Assembly (NCBI GenBank): GCA_022824025.1
Contig: JAJEBF010000014.1
Coordinates: 62,001 to 126,000, forward strand
Direction: 5' to 3'
DNA length: 64,000 bases
Source of the DNA: Caldilineaceae bacterium
GTDB taxonomy: Bacteria > Chloroflexota > Anaerolineae > Caldilineales > Caldilineaceae
The notes beneath the pieces are model-generated. The model saw only the letters and a list, made by a program, of their open reading frames with translations, ran no database searches and was not told the DNA's origin. Within the stretch, counting starts at the first letter, position 1. Every line of letters begins with the position of its first letter. A program made the position numbers and the translations under genes. Shown in pieces: positions 19,518-27,784 of the stretch.

Positions 19518-20549
19518 ATGACCGACAGGACCTATCGCGTTGCCATTATTGGCCTTGGTCGCATGGGCAGCACGATCGACGACGAGTTTCCAGACAGAAG
19601 CCCTCCCTACTCGGTCGCCGCTTCCTGCCAGGCCAGCGACCGCTTGCGCGTCGTTGCCGGGGCCGACATCGACGCGGCCAAACGCGCCGCGTTCTCCCAG
19701 CGCTGGGGCGTCGACGCCCTCTACGAAGACTACGTCGAAATGATCCGCCAAGAGGATCCCGACATGATCGCAGTCTGCACTCGCGGCCACCTCCACGCCG
19801 AAATGGCGGCCCGGTCCGCCCAAGAGGGGGTCGGCCTGATCTTCTGCGAAAAGGCGATCGCCTGTTCGATGCTGGAGGCCGACGCGATTCTCAACGCGGT
19901 CCGGGAAAGCGGTTCGCTCTTCAACTCGGGCGTCCTCCGCCGCTTCGACCTCCGCTACCACCAGGCGCGCGACCTCATTCGCCAGGGAGAAATCGGCGAA
20001 CCCAAGGCCGCCGTCCACTACGCCGCCACAAATCTCCTCCACGGCCACATTCACTCCATCGACACGCTCAGCTTCCTATTGGACGACCCGAAAGTCGAAA
20101 GCATCTGGGGGGAACTCCACTCCATCGATCATCGCATCCCCGACAACCGGTTGGATGAGGACCCGTACGGCATATTCCAACTGACCTTTGCCAACGGCGT
20201 CACCGCCGCCAGCGTCCCAGCCGGAAACTGGGAATTTGAGGTGCTCGGCGACCGCGGCAGCATTCGAATGCTTGACAACGGGACAGGCCTTCAGCTGCGA
20301 AAAAACGATGCCGGCAGGGCGCGCGTCGCCTCCGACGTCCCCGTCGCGCAAGTGGCCGAACACAGCGCCACCCAGTTCTGCCTGGAGGACCTGGTCCTGG
20401 CGCATGAAGAAGGCCGGCCTACCCTCGGCCCCGTTGAAGTCGCCCACCACCTGACCGAGGTCTGCCTGGCCCTGGCCGAGAGCCACCGCCAGGAAAAGAG
20501 GATCAACCTGCCTTTGGAAAATCGCTCACTCTACATCTTCCACCGCTGA
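19518..20549 (+). CDS. Gfo/Idh/MocA family oxidoreductase, third and divergent copy
   Basis: 343 residues. The start at ATG 19518 follows GGAGAAACAAGC; the frame open further upstream is a shadow of copy 2. Its nucleotide motif IIGLGRMGSTIDDEF shares the unusual GRMGST-x-DDE string with copies 1 and 2, but the rest has diverged: FCEKAIACS replaces AEKPFT, so proline of the EKP motif is alanine here, and the substrate motif is HIHSIDTLSFLL. The lost proline may alter the cofactor pocket or activity. It is the third of a co-oriented set and is 69 bases before the dioxygenase gene. Confidence 0.92.
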   Translation: MTDRTYRVAIIGLGRMGSTIDDEFPDRSPPYSVAASCQASDRLRVVAGADIDAAKRAAFSQRWGVDALYEDYVEMIRQEDPDMIAVCTRGHLHAEMAARSAQEGVGLIFCEKAIACSMLEADAILNAVRESGSLFNSGVLRRFDLRYHQARDLIRQGEIGEPKAAVHYAATNLLHGHIHSIDTLSFLLDDPKVESIWGELHSIDHRIPDNRLDEDPYGIFQLTFANGVTAASVPAGNWEFEVLGDRGSIRMLDNGTGLQLRKNDAGRARVASDVPVAQVAEHSATQFCLEDLVLAHEEGRPTLGPVEVAHHLTEVCLALAESHRQEKRINLPLENRSLYIFHR

Positions 20550-20618
20550 CCATTCCTGTGGCGCGCCGCAGCCAACCGTCCCTGGACGGTTCGCTTCACA
20601 GAGACAGGGAAAAGAGAT

Positions 20619-21461
20619 ATGACTAAAGTGAAAATCGACGACCGTGACTGGTCAAAACTGAGCTTCGGTCAACATGTCTATCAGCTCGAAGTTGAAGGTT
20701 ACACGGTCTTGCCCGACCTGCTCTCTTCCGAACACCTCGACCGCCTGCGGGCCGAAACAGCCCGATTGGATACCTTCGGACTGGACTACAGCGACAAGCA
20801 GCAGGTCCGTCCCAAGATCCACTTTACCGGCGGCCCGCTGACAGCGCTGATCGCCCATCCGCCAACGATCCGGTTCCTGGACCGGCTCTTCGGCGATGAA
20901 GTCGTCTTCATGTCCTACGCCTACGCACGGTCGGAGCCCGGTCATCCGGGCATCAGCATTCACACCGACGGCCAGCCCTATGGATCCAAGATCTTCGGCT
21001 ACGAAGGCAGCTGTCCCTGCATGGTGCGCGTTCTATACTACCTCCAGGATCTGACCGAGGAGGTCTCCCCCTTCCGCGTGGTCCCTCGTTCCCATCTTGC
21101 CATGCACGCCCATGGCAATCCCTACCTGCGTTACGAATCCCACCCTGAGGAGGTCATGGTGACCGCCGCAGCCGGATCTGCCGTCCTGATCAACCATCGC
21201 GTCTTCCACGGCAACTTCCCCAACGTGGGCGGCTACGCACGCGAGCTGCTCGCAATCGCCTATCGCCCCGCCTGGGCCGGCCCGGTCGAGGAAATGGTTG
21301 AGCAGTGGCCCGCCGATGAGGTGGCCAAGTTGCCGCCCGATGTGCAACCCCTCTTTATCGACCGCAACACGCGCAGGTGGGACTACGGCGCCGGCAACAA
21401 GCCGGCCGACATGGCCAGCGAAGCCCCCGGCATCAACCCGAGCCGCTGGGATCTGCCTTAG
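20619..21461 (+). CDS. Phytanoyl-CoA dioxygenase (PhyH) family Fe(II)/2-oxoglutarate oxygenase
   Basis: 280 residues with the double-stranded beta-helix of the PhyH family. The iron triad is H115 and D117 (HTDG) and H197 (VFHG); R208 is the candidate for binding the 2-oxoglutarate carboxylate. Enzymes of this family hydroxylate lipids, osmolytes, phosphonates or natural products. AGGGAAAAGAG precedes the ATG. It directly follows three sugar-type dehydrogenases and precedes an isochorismatase-like hydrolase, which suggests a small-molecule catabolic role rather than fatty-acid alpha-oxidation. Substrate unknown. Confidence 0.9.
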   Translation: MTKVKIDDRDWSKLSFGQHVYQLEVEGYTVLPDLLSSEHLDRLRAETARLDTFGLDYSDKQQVRPKIHFTGGPLTALIAHPPTIRFLDRLFGDEVVFMSYAYARSEPGHPGISIHTDGQPYGSKIFGYEGSCPCMVRVLYYLQDLTEEVSPFRVVPRSHLAMHAHGNPYLRYESHPEEVMVTAAAGSAVLINHRVFHGNFPNVGGYARELLAIAYRPAWAGPVEEMVEQWPADEVAKLPPDVQPLFIDRNTRRWDYGAGNKPADMASEAPGINPSRWDLP

Positions 21462-21539
21462 CCAAACACCGCCGCGAATCGCCAACCTGGGCATCCCCAG
21501 GTACAATCGCCGACTCGGATGTCTTGCTCGGAGAACAGA

Positions 21540-22169
21540 ATGCAGATACCGGATGAAACCGTCGCAGTCCCTGAAATCGCGTGGCGGCAGACCGTCGAAC
21601 TGCCCGCCCAGGACAGCGCCGTAATCGTCGTCGACATGCAGAACGACTTCGTGAAGCAAGGCGGCGCACTCGTCGTGCCCGACGCCGCCGCAACCCTGGG
21701 CAGCCTGCAGCGGCTCCTCGCCCGGGCCCGCGGCGCCGGCGTCCGCATCGCCTACACCCAGGACACCCACTTCGCCGGCGATCCCGAATGGGAAATCTGG
21801 CCCCGCCACTGTGAAGCAGATACCTGGGGCTGGGAAATCGTCGAGGAGCTCGCGCCCCGCCCCGACGACCTGGTCTGCCGCAAGAGCCGCTACGACGGCT
21901 TCTACGGCACCTGGCTGGAACACTTTCTCACCAACGTCTGGAAGGCGCGAAATCTCGTGATCGTCGGCACAGTTTCCAGCATCTGCGTCCTCCACACCGC
22001 CGCCTCCGCCGGACTGAGATGGTTCTCCGTCGTCGTGCCGGCCGACTGCATCTCCGCGCTGACCGACTTTGACCAGGCTCTCACGCTGCGTCAGGTCTCC
22101 TGGCTCTATACCGGCAGCGTAACCAAATCGGCAGAGGCCATCTCCTTCACCGGCGGCGACAGTGACTAA
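21540..22169 (+). CDS. Isochorismatase-like cysteine hydrolase
   Basis: 209 residues. The catalytic triad of the family is present: D32 in VVDMQNDF, K115 in CRKSRYDGF, and C149 in VSSICVLHTA. Such enzymes cleave amides or ureas (nicotinamidase, N-carbamoylsarcosine amidase, biuret and ureidoacrylate hydrolases) or vinyl ethers. The ATG at 21540 has GGAG six bases upstream; an ATG at 21519 is less likely. It ends the catabolic set before the helicase gene. The neighbours favour removal of an amide or carbamoyl group from a nitrogen-containing substrate, but this is only context. Confidence 0.9.
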   Translation: MQIPDETVAVPEIAWRQTVELPAQDSAVIVVDMQNDFVKQGGALVVPDAAATLGSLQRLLARARGAGVRIAYTQDTHFAGDPEWEIWPRHCEADTWGWEIVEELAPRPDDLVCRKSRYDGFYGTWLEHFLTNVWKARNLVIVGTVSSICVLHTAASAGLRWFSVVVPADCISALTDFDQALTLRQVSWLYTGSVTKSAEAISFTGGDSD

Positions 22170-22226
22170 TCATCAGCGGCTCAACGCCCGGCCCAGGGCC
22201 GCTCGCCGGCCTCGATCCGTCTGAAC

Positions 22227-25200
22227 ATGACCCCCCGTATCTTCGTTGCCTTCGATCTGGAGACAACCGGCCTCAATCCAAAACGCGACGCCATTATCGA
22301 GTTCGGCGCAGTCCGTTTCCAGAAAGACCGTTCTCGCCAGCGCTACGCAACCTGCATCAACCCCGGCCGCCCCCTCCCGCTGCGCATCCAGCAACTCACC
22401 GGCATCCGACCTGCAGATGTGGAAAACGCGCCCTCCTTCGAAGAGGCGAGCCCCGAGATCCTGGCCTTCTTCGGCCAGGGCGCCGGCGCCGTCGTCGCCC
22501 ATAGCGCAGGGTTCGATATCTCCTTTCTGCGAGCCGCCGGCATCGAACTGCATGCCCCGGTGCTCGACACATACGAGCTGGCAACGATCCTCCTGCCCGG
22601 CCAGCAAAGCTACAGCCTTGGCGAACTGTGCAAAAACTTGAAGATTCCCCTGGCAGAGGCCCACCGCGCCGGGCACGACGCCGAGGCGACTGCCGATCTG
22701 CTCCTCCACCTGCTCAGCCGCGTCGAAGCCTTGCCTGGCCCTGTCCTCGAAACGCTGTGCGAGGCCGGCCGCGGCGCCGAATGGGGTCCGATTCTCCTCT
22801 TCGAGGACGAGCTCCGCCGCCGAGAAACTGCCGGCAACGGCTTTCCCAGTAAAGGAGCGCAGGCGCCGCAGCCGCCAGTCAAACCGGTTCCCCGGCCCCT
22901 GAACCCAGCGCTTTCACCCCAGGAAGTCGACGCCGAACTCCTGACCGCGGCCTACGCCGAAGGGGGGGCGCTGGCTTCGGAGTTCGCCAGCGAACGCGGC
23001 GCCGGCTTTGAAAGGCGCGACGGCCAGCTGCAGATGGCCCTTCAAACCCTGGACGCCCTCAACAGGGGCGACCACAGGATCATCGAAGCGGGAACAGGGA
23101 CCGGCAAAAGCCTGGCCTACCTTTTGCCCGCCGCCGCCTGGGCCATGGCCAACCAGAGCCGCGTCGTGATTGCCACAAACACCATCCCCCTGCAAGACCA
23201 GCTCCTGGAAAGGGAGCTGCCCCGTGTGGCCCGCGTCCTGGCCGAAACTGACGCGACCCAGTACACCGGCAGCCCTTTCAACCTTCGGGCCGCGGCTTTG
23301 AAGGGCCGGTCCCGCTACCTTTGCACGCGCAGGCTCGCCCACTGGCTGGACGCGCCCCGCAGCACCGGCGTCCTCTTTGCCGAGCCTCTGTCCCCCCTCG
23401 AACTGCGCTTCCTCGCCAAACTCCTGGCCTGGCTGCCCCACACCCAATCCGGCGACCTCAGTGAGCTGCCAATTCATGACCGCCAGGAACAGGCGCTCAT
23501 GGCCCGCGTCTGCTCCCATGCCGACGAGTGCAGCCCGGAACGCTGCTTCGCCGAAACGCCGCCCGGACGGTTGGCCAGCCTTGGCCCCATCTACCGCGAC
23601 TTCTACATCGAAGCCCACCGCCAGGCCAGGTCGGCCCACCTTCTCGTGGTCAACCACGCGCTTCTGATGGCCGACGTGCAGGCGGGCGGACAGGTCCTGC
23701 CCGACTTCGACGCCCTCATCATCGACGAGGCCCACCACCTCGAGTCCGCGGCCACCGACCAATTCACCCGGCAGTTCGAGCTGCGAATGTTGCCATCTGT
23801 CCTTGAAAGGTTGGAAAGCGCCGCAGCGCAGCTGGCGCTCCAGCTTGACCAGGACCACTTTCAGGACCTGACAGAGGAGCTGGAAACCGAAAGCAAAGCC
23901 CTGCAGCAAAGCCTCCCCCCCTTTGTCGAGGCCCTGCACGAATTCGTTCAACGTCACAGCGACGGCAGGAGCGCCGCCCGCGCTTCCTCCGCCTTCCCCC
24001 AGCAACTGGCCCTGGACAGCCGCATGCGCACCCAACCCGCCTGGAGCGAAATCGAAATCCAATGGGACGGGCTCAGCGCAGAGCTCAGCATCCTGTTGGC
24101 CCAGGCCACCGAGCTCGCCGACCTGCTGGACGCCTCCCAATGGTGGCAAACCCAATACCAGCCCGGCAACCCCCTGCCCGGCGGCAGCGGGATGACCTTT
24201 GCCCTGCAGGCCATTCACGAGGCACAGACCGACCTCGCCTCCATCCTGCAGATCGCCGACGACGTCATCCTTCGCCCGCTCAACTACCAGGAAGAGTCTG
24301 TCGCCTCGCTCGAGCTGAGCTCCAACTCACAGTCCCGACGCCGCGGCAAGTCAATTACGCTTCGCAACGCGCCGATTCAGGTGAGTGAAAAACTCTCCTC
24401 CCAACTGTTCGAACGAAAACGGGCAATCGTGCTGACCGGCGCCACGCTTCAGGCGGGGGATCGCTTCGACTACCTGCGTGATCGCTTGGGATGCTGGGAC
24501 GCCAGCGGGTCCGCCATCGACAGCCCCTTCGACTTCAAGCGCAGTGCGCTCCTCTACCTGCCCACCGACATGCCCCCGCCCGACCACCACAACTACCAGC
24601 AAGCGCTGGAGCAGGCAATCCAACAGGCCGCCCTGGCTGCCGAAGGAAGAACGCTCGTCCTCTTTACCAGCCGCAACCACCTGCGCGCCAGCGCCGACGC
24701 CATTCGCACGCCGCTCGCGGCCGCCGGGCTTACCGTGATTCAGCAAGGCGAAGGCAGCCGCCGCCGCAATCTGCGCGACTTTCGCGCCAATCCGCGTTCC
24801 GTCCTGCTCGGCGCACGAAGCTATTGGGAAGGTGTCGATCTCCCCGGCGACCAGCTCCTCTGCCTGATCATCGCCCGCCTGCCATTCGCCGTACCGACCG
24901 ATCCCCTCTACGCCGCCCGCAGCCGCCTCTACGAAGACCCCTTCCACGAGTACGCCGTGCCCGAGGCGGTGATCCGCCTGCGCCAGGGCTTTGGGCGCCT
25001 GATTCGCAGCGCCGCCGATCGCGGCGTCGTCGTCCTGCTGGATAGCCGCCTCTGGCAGCGCGGCTACGGCCAGATCTTCCTCGACGCGTTGCCCGACTGC
25101 TCCCGGCGTCAAAGCCCCCTCTCGCATCTGGGCGAGGCTGTGCGCCACTGGCTGAACAGCCCTTCCGAGGCGCATCGTCCCCTCTACCGGCACGATGAGC

Positions 25201-25229
25201 CAGACCTTTGGGGAACCGGTGATGCCTGA
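22227..25229 (+). CDS. dinG: Exonuclease-helicase fusion: DnaQ-like 3'-5' exonuclease with DinG-type Fe-S helicase
   Basis: 1000 residues. Residues 1-170 are a DEDDh exonuclease (D10 and E12 in FDLETTGL; HRAGHDAEAT late in the domain). After a linker comes an XPD/DinG-type superfamily 2 helicase: Walker A EAGTGTGKS at 287-295, DEAH at 500-503 and motif VI QGFGRLIR at 920-927. Four cysteines at 366, 429, 435 and 440, between motifs I and II, match the 4Fe-4S site of DinG/XPD. Firmicute exonuclease-DinG fusions usually lack that site, whereas E. coli DinG has the cluster but no exonuclease. Role: probably DNA repair or removal of R-loops. The following glycosyltransferase gene overlaps its end. 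Confidence 0.93.
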   Translation: MTPRIFVAFDLETTGLNPKRDAIIEFGAVRFQKDRSRQRYATCINPGRPLPLRIQQLTGIRPADVENAPSFEEASPEILAFFGQGAGAVVAHSAGFDISFLRAAGIELHAPVLDTYELATILLPGQQSYSLGELCKNLKIPLAEAHRAGHDAEATADLLLHLLSRVEALPGPVLETLCEAGRGAEWGPILLFEDELRRRETAGNGFPSKGAQAPQPPVKPVPRPLNPALSPQEVDAELLTAAYAEGGALASEFASERGAGFERRDGQLQMALQTLDALNRGDHRIIEAGTGTGKSLAYLLPAAAWAMANQSRVVIATNTIPLQDQLLERELPRVARVLAETDATQYTGSPFNLRAAALKGRSRYLCTRRLAHWLDAPRSTGVLFAEPLSPLELRFLAKLLAWLPHTQSGDLSELPIHDRQEQALMARVCSHADECSPERCFAETPPGRLASLGPIYRDFYIEAHRQARSAHLLVVNHALLMADVQAGGQVLPDFDALIIDEAHHLESAATDQFTRQFELRMLPSVLERLESAAAQLALQLDQDHFQDLTEELETESKALQQSLPPFVEALHEFVQRHSDGRSAARASSAFPQQLALDSRMRTQPAWSEIEIQWDGLSAELSILLAQATELADLLDASQWWQTQYQPGNPLPGGSGMTFALQAIHEAQTDLASILQIADDVILRPLNYQEESVASLELSSNSQSRRRGKSITLRNAPIQVSEKLSSQLFERKRAIVLTGATLQAGDRFDYLRDRLGCWDASGSAIDSPFDFKRSALLYLPTDMPPPDHHNYQQALEQAIQQAALAAEGRTLVLFTSRNHLRASADAIRTPLAAAGLTVIQQGEGSRRRNLRDFRANPRSVLLGARSYWEGVDLPGDQLLCLIIARLPFAVPTDPLYAARSRLYEDPFHEYAVPEAVIRLRQGFGRLIRSAADRGVVVLLDSRLWQRGYGQIFLDALPDCSRRQSPLSHLGEAVRHWLNSPSEAHRPLYRHDEPDLWGTGDA

Positions 25230-26436
25230 CAAACTCGGGTCCCCGCCGCCCAGAACCGCTGCCGCCCCTTTCCAGAATCACCATGCTGCCCGCGCCCGGC
25301 TGCAGGTTGCTCTCGACGCCGGTCCCGCCGTTCACCAGGGCGCTGGCCTGGCCCGCTATACCGAGAGCCTGGCCGCGGCCCTGTGGCGGCACTGTCGCGA
25401 TACGATCGACCTGACCCTCTTCTATAATCGCCACAGCGGCAATCAACCGCCTCCCGACCTGCAGCCGATTCCCGCCCGCGCCATTTCTTTGGGTCAATAT
25501 TCCTGGAGGCTCGGCGTCCTCGCTTCCCAGCTGCTGCGGGCCGGCGCCGTAGAACGCAGGCTCCCGGCGGGAGGCGTCTTCCATGCCACAGAACATCTCT
25601 TGCCGTGGATGGACCGGCCCAAAGTGATGACCGTCCATGACCTGATCTTTGAACGCTTTCCCCAGCACCACACGCTGGCCAACCGGATATTCCTGCGCGT
25701 AGCCATGCCCTTGTTCGTGCGCCGAGCCGATGCGATCATTGCCGTGAGTCATCACACGAAACAGGATCTGCTGGAACTGTACCGCACGCCCCCGCAGAAA
25801 ATATCCGTCATCCACGAAGGCATCGAGAGTCGTTTCCATCCGGCCAGCGAAGACGAGGTCCGGCTTGCCAGAGAAAAATACGCTATCCGCCGTCCCTACC
25901 TCCTGATGGTGGGCACACTGGAACCCCGCAAAAACCACGCGCTCGCCTTTGAGGCCCTCGCCCGCCTCAAGGCCGAAGGTCTGCCCCACTGTCTCGTCGT
26001 CGTTGGCCGCCGCGGCTGGCTCTGGGACGCCGTGCAGCGCAATTTGGATCGGTGGCAGCTGGGCGGCGATGTCGTCTTTGCCGGCCGCGTGCCCGACGCC
26101 GACCTGCCGGCCCTTTACACCGGCGCCGCCTGCCTCCTGATGCCCAGCCTCTATGAAGGCTTCGGAATCCCCGTGCTGGAAGCCATGGCCTGCGCCGCGC
26201 CCGTCGTCTGCAGCAAGGCCAGCAGCCTGCCCGAAGTCGGCGGTTCCGCGGCACGCTACATCGAACCAATGACGAGCGAACGCCTCGTCGAAACGGTCCG
26301 CCCAATCTTGACCGACCCAAACGCGGCAAGGCAAATGCGTTCCGCCGGCCTGGGTCAGGCAGCCCGTTTCCGTTGGAAAGAGGCGGCCTTGCAAACTGTG
26401 GACGTCTACCGCGCAGCTGCGGGAGGTCCGCCTTGA
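25222..26436 (+). CDS. Glycosyltransferase family 4 enzyme (EPS cluster, GT 1)
   Basis: About 404 residues with a GT-B fold. The N-terminal domain begins LQVALDAGPAVHQGAGLARYTESL, and the nucleotide-sugar half has the canonical ISVIHEGIESRFHP, VGTLEPRKNHALAFEAL and the E-x7-E motif in YEGFGIPVLEAMACAAPVV. This is the retaining type that transfers mannose, glucose or similar from a nucleotide sugar. It overlaps the helicase gene; an ATG at 25195 would lengthen it by nine residues. It opens the surface-glycan cluster. Linkage and sugar cannot be predicted. Confidence 0.9.
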   Translation: MPDKLGSPPPRTAAAPFQNHHAARARLQVALDAGPAVHQGAGLARYTESLAAALWRHCRDTIDLTLFYNRHSGNQPPPDLQPIPARAISLGQYSWRLGVLASQLLRAGAVERRLPAGGVFHATEHLLPWMDRPKVMTVHDLIFERFPQHHTLANRIFLRVAMPLFVRRADAIIAVSHHTKQDLLELYRTPPQKISVIHEGIESRFHPASEDEVRLAREKYAIRRPYLLMVGTLEPRKNHALAFEALARLKAEGLPHCLVVVGRRGWLWDAVQRNLDRWQLGGDVVFAGRVPDADLPALYTGAACLLMPSLYEGFGIPVLEAMACAAPVVCSKASSLPEVGGSAARYIEPMTSERLVETVRPILTDPNAARQMRSAGLGQAARFRWKEAALQTVDVYRAAAGGPP

Positions 26437-27683
26437 AGCCGCTGCGCATCTGCCTTGTCAGCAAAGAGTACCCGCCGGAGGGCAAAGGCGGAATCGCCAA
26501 CTATGTCCATCTTCTGGCCCATGGCTTCGCCAAGCAAGGACACGACGTTACGGTCATCGCAGGACCAGCCCAGAATGGGAGCATGGCGTTAAGATCATCT
26601 CAAGTCTCCGCAAACGGGCCAAAGGTGAGCCGCATCGTAAACAGGCGGCTTCCCCTGCCGCCCCCTATCCGCCGAAAAGCGCGCGGCATCTGGAATCAGC
26701 TGGAGCGAAGTTGGGCCGTGGACGGTGAGATCGCCCGCCTCGAACGTGAACAAGGCCCGTTCGACGTGGTCGAAATGCCAAACTGGGGCGCCGAGGGTCT
26801 CTGCTACGCCCTTCATCCGCGCGCCCCACTGGTGATCCGCCTTGCTACCCCCCTGGCCCAGGTTGACGCCCTCAAAGGTGGCCGGGCCGCCAGGCCGGGT
26901 CTTCGCCTGGCCTGTTTTCTTGAAGCGCTTCCCGCCCGCCGCAGCGCCCGCATCATCGCGAACGGCGAATACATCGCGCAACTGTGTGGCGAGCTCTACC
27001 GAATACCGAAAGCGAAAACCGACGTAATTCCGCAAGGCATCTCTCTGCCGAATTCACCGCCAGAAACGAAATATACCAAGAGAGATTCGGTCACGATCCT
27101 CTTTGTCGGTCGACTGGAGAGGCGCAAAGGAATCGACCAACTGCTCCATGCCATTCCCAAGGTGATCGACAGCGAGCCCCGGTGCAGATTCATCATCGCC
27201 GGGGCGGACATGGGCGAGGCGCCCCAAGGACACTCCTACCAGAGTTACTTCGAAAGCTTTGCTGCGGACGCCGCGTGCGGCGCGACCACCTTTCTTGGCT
27301 ATGTGGAAGAGGACGCCCTCCACCGCCTCTATGCAAGTTGCGACATCTTTACTGCGCCCTCTCTGTCCGAGTCGTTCGGACGGATTTATCTGGAAGCCAT
27401 GGCCCGCGCCAAGCCCGTCGTCGCCTTCCAGACCGCCGCGGTACCCGAAGTTGTCGAGCAAAACGGGTCAGGCATTCTGGTCGAACCCGGCAGCGCCGCC
27501 GAACTTGCCCGCGCTCTGATCAAATTGGCCCGAAATCAGGACTTGAGGCAGCGCATGGGAAAGTCCGCATACGAGCGTGTGAGAACGAATTTCACCGCAG
27601 AGCGGATGTTGGCTGACACACTGTCCTGCTACCGGCAGGTGATGGCGCAGGTTGGGTACGGTCGCGAGGCCGGCGCCGCGTAG
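26433..27683 (+). CDS. Glycosyltransferase family 4 enzyme (EPS cluster, GT 2)
   Basis: 416 residues. The start is a TTG that shares the bases TTGA with the stop of the preceding gene; GGGAGG at 26421-26426 is well placed. The N-terminal domain begins RICLVSKEYPPEGKGGIANY with the glycine loop of GT4 enzymes, and the C-terminal domain has TILFVGRLERRKGIDQLL and SESFGRIYLEAMARAKPVV (E-x7-E). Coupled translation with GT 1 is likely. A gap of 101 bases to the flippase holds no gene. Confidence 0.9.
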   Translation: MKPLRICLVSKEYPPEGKGGIANYVHLLAHGFAKQGHDVTVIAGPAQNGSMALRSSQVSANGPKVSRIVNRRLPLPPPIRRKARGIWNQLERSWAVDGEIARLEREQGPFDVVEMPNWGAEGLCYALHPRAPLVIRLATPLAQVDALKGGRAARPGLRLACFLEALPARRSARIIANGEYIAQLCGELYRIPKAKTDVIPQGISLPNSPPETKYTKRDSVTILFVGRLERRKGIDQLLHAIPKVIDSEPRCRFIIAGADMGEAPQGHSYQSYFESFAADAACGATTFLGYVEEDALHRLYASCDIFTAPSLSESFGRIYLEAMARAKPVVAFQTAAVPEVVEQNGSGILVEPGSAAELARALIKLARNQDLRQRMGKSAYERVRTNFTAERMLADTLSCYRQVMAQVGYGREAGAA

Positions 27684-27784
27684 CCCCAATCTGTAGGCCG
27701 CATTCCGAGCGCTCGTGCCTTCCGCTTTCAGTCCGTGAAGCCCTTCTTTCGAGCTTCTGTCGCCCGCGGCCCTAAGGCAGACCA

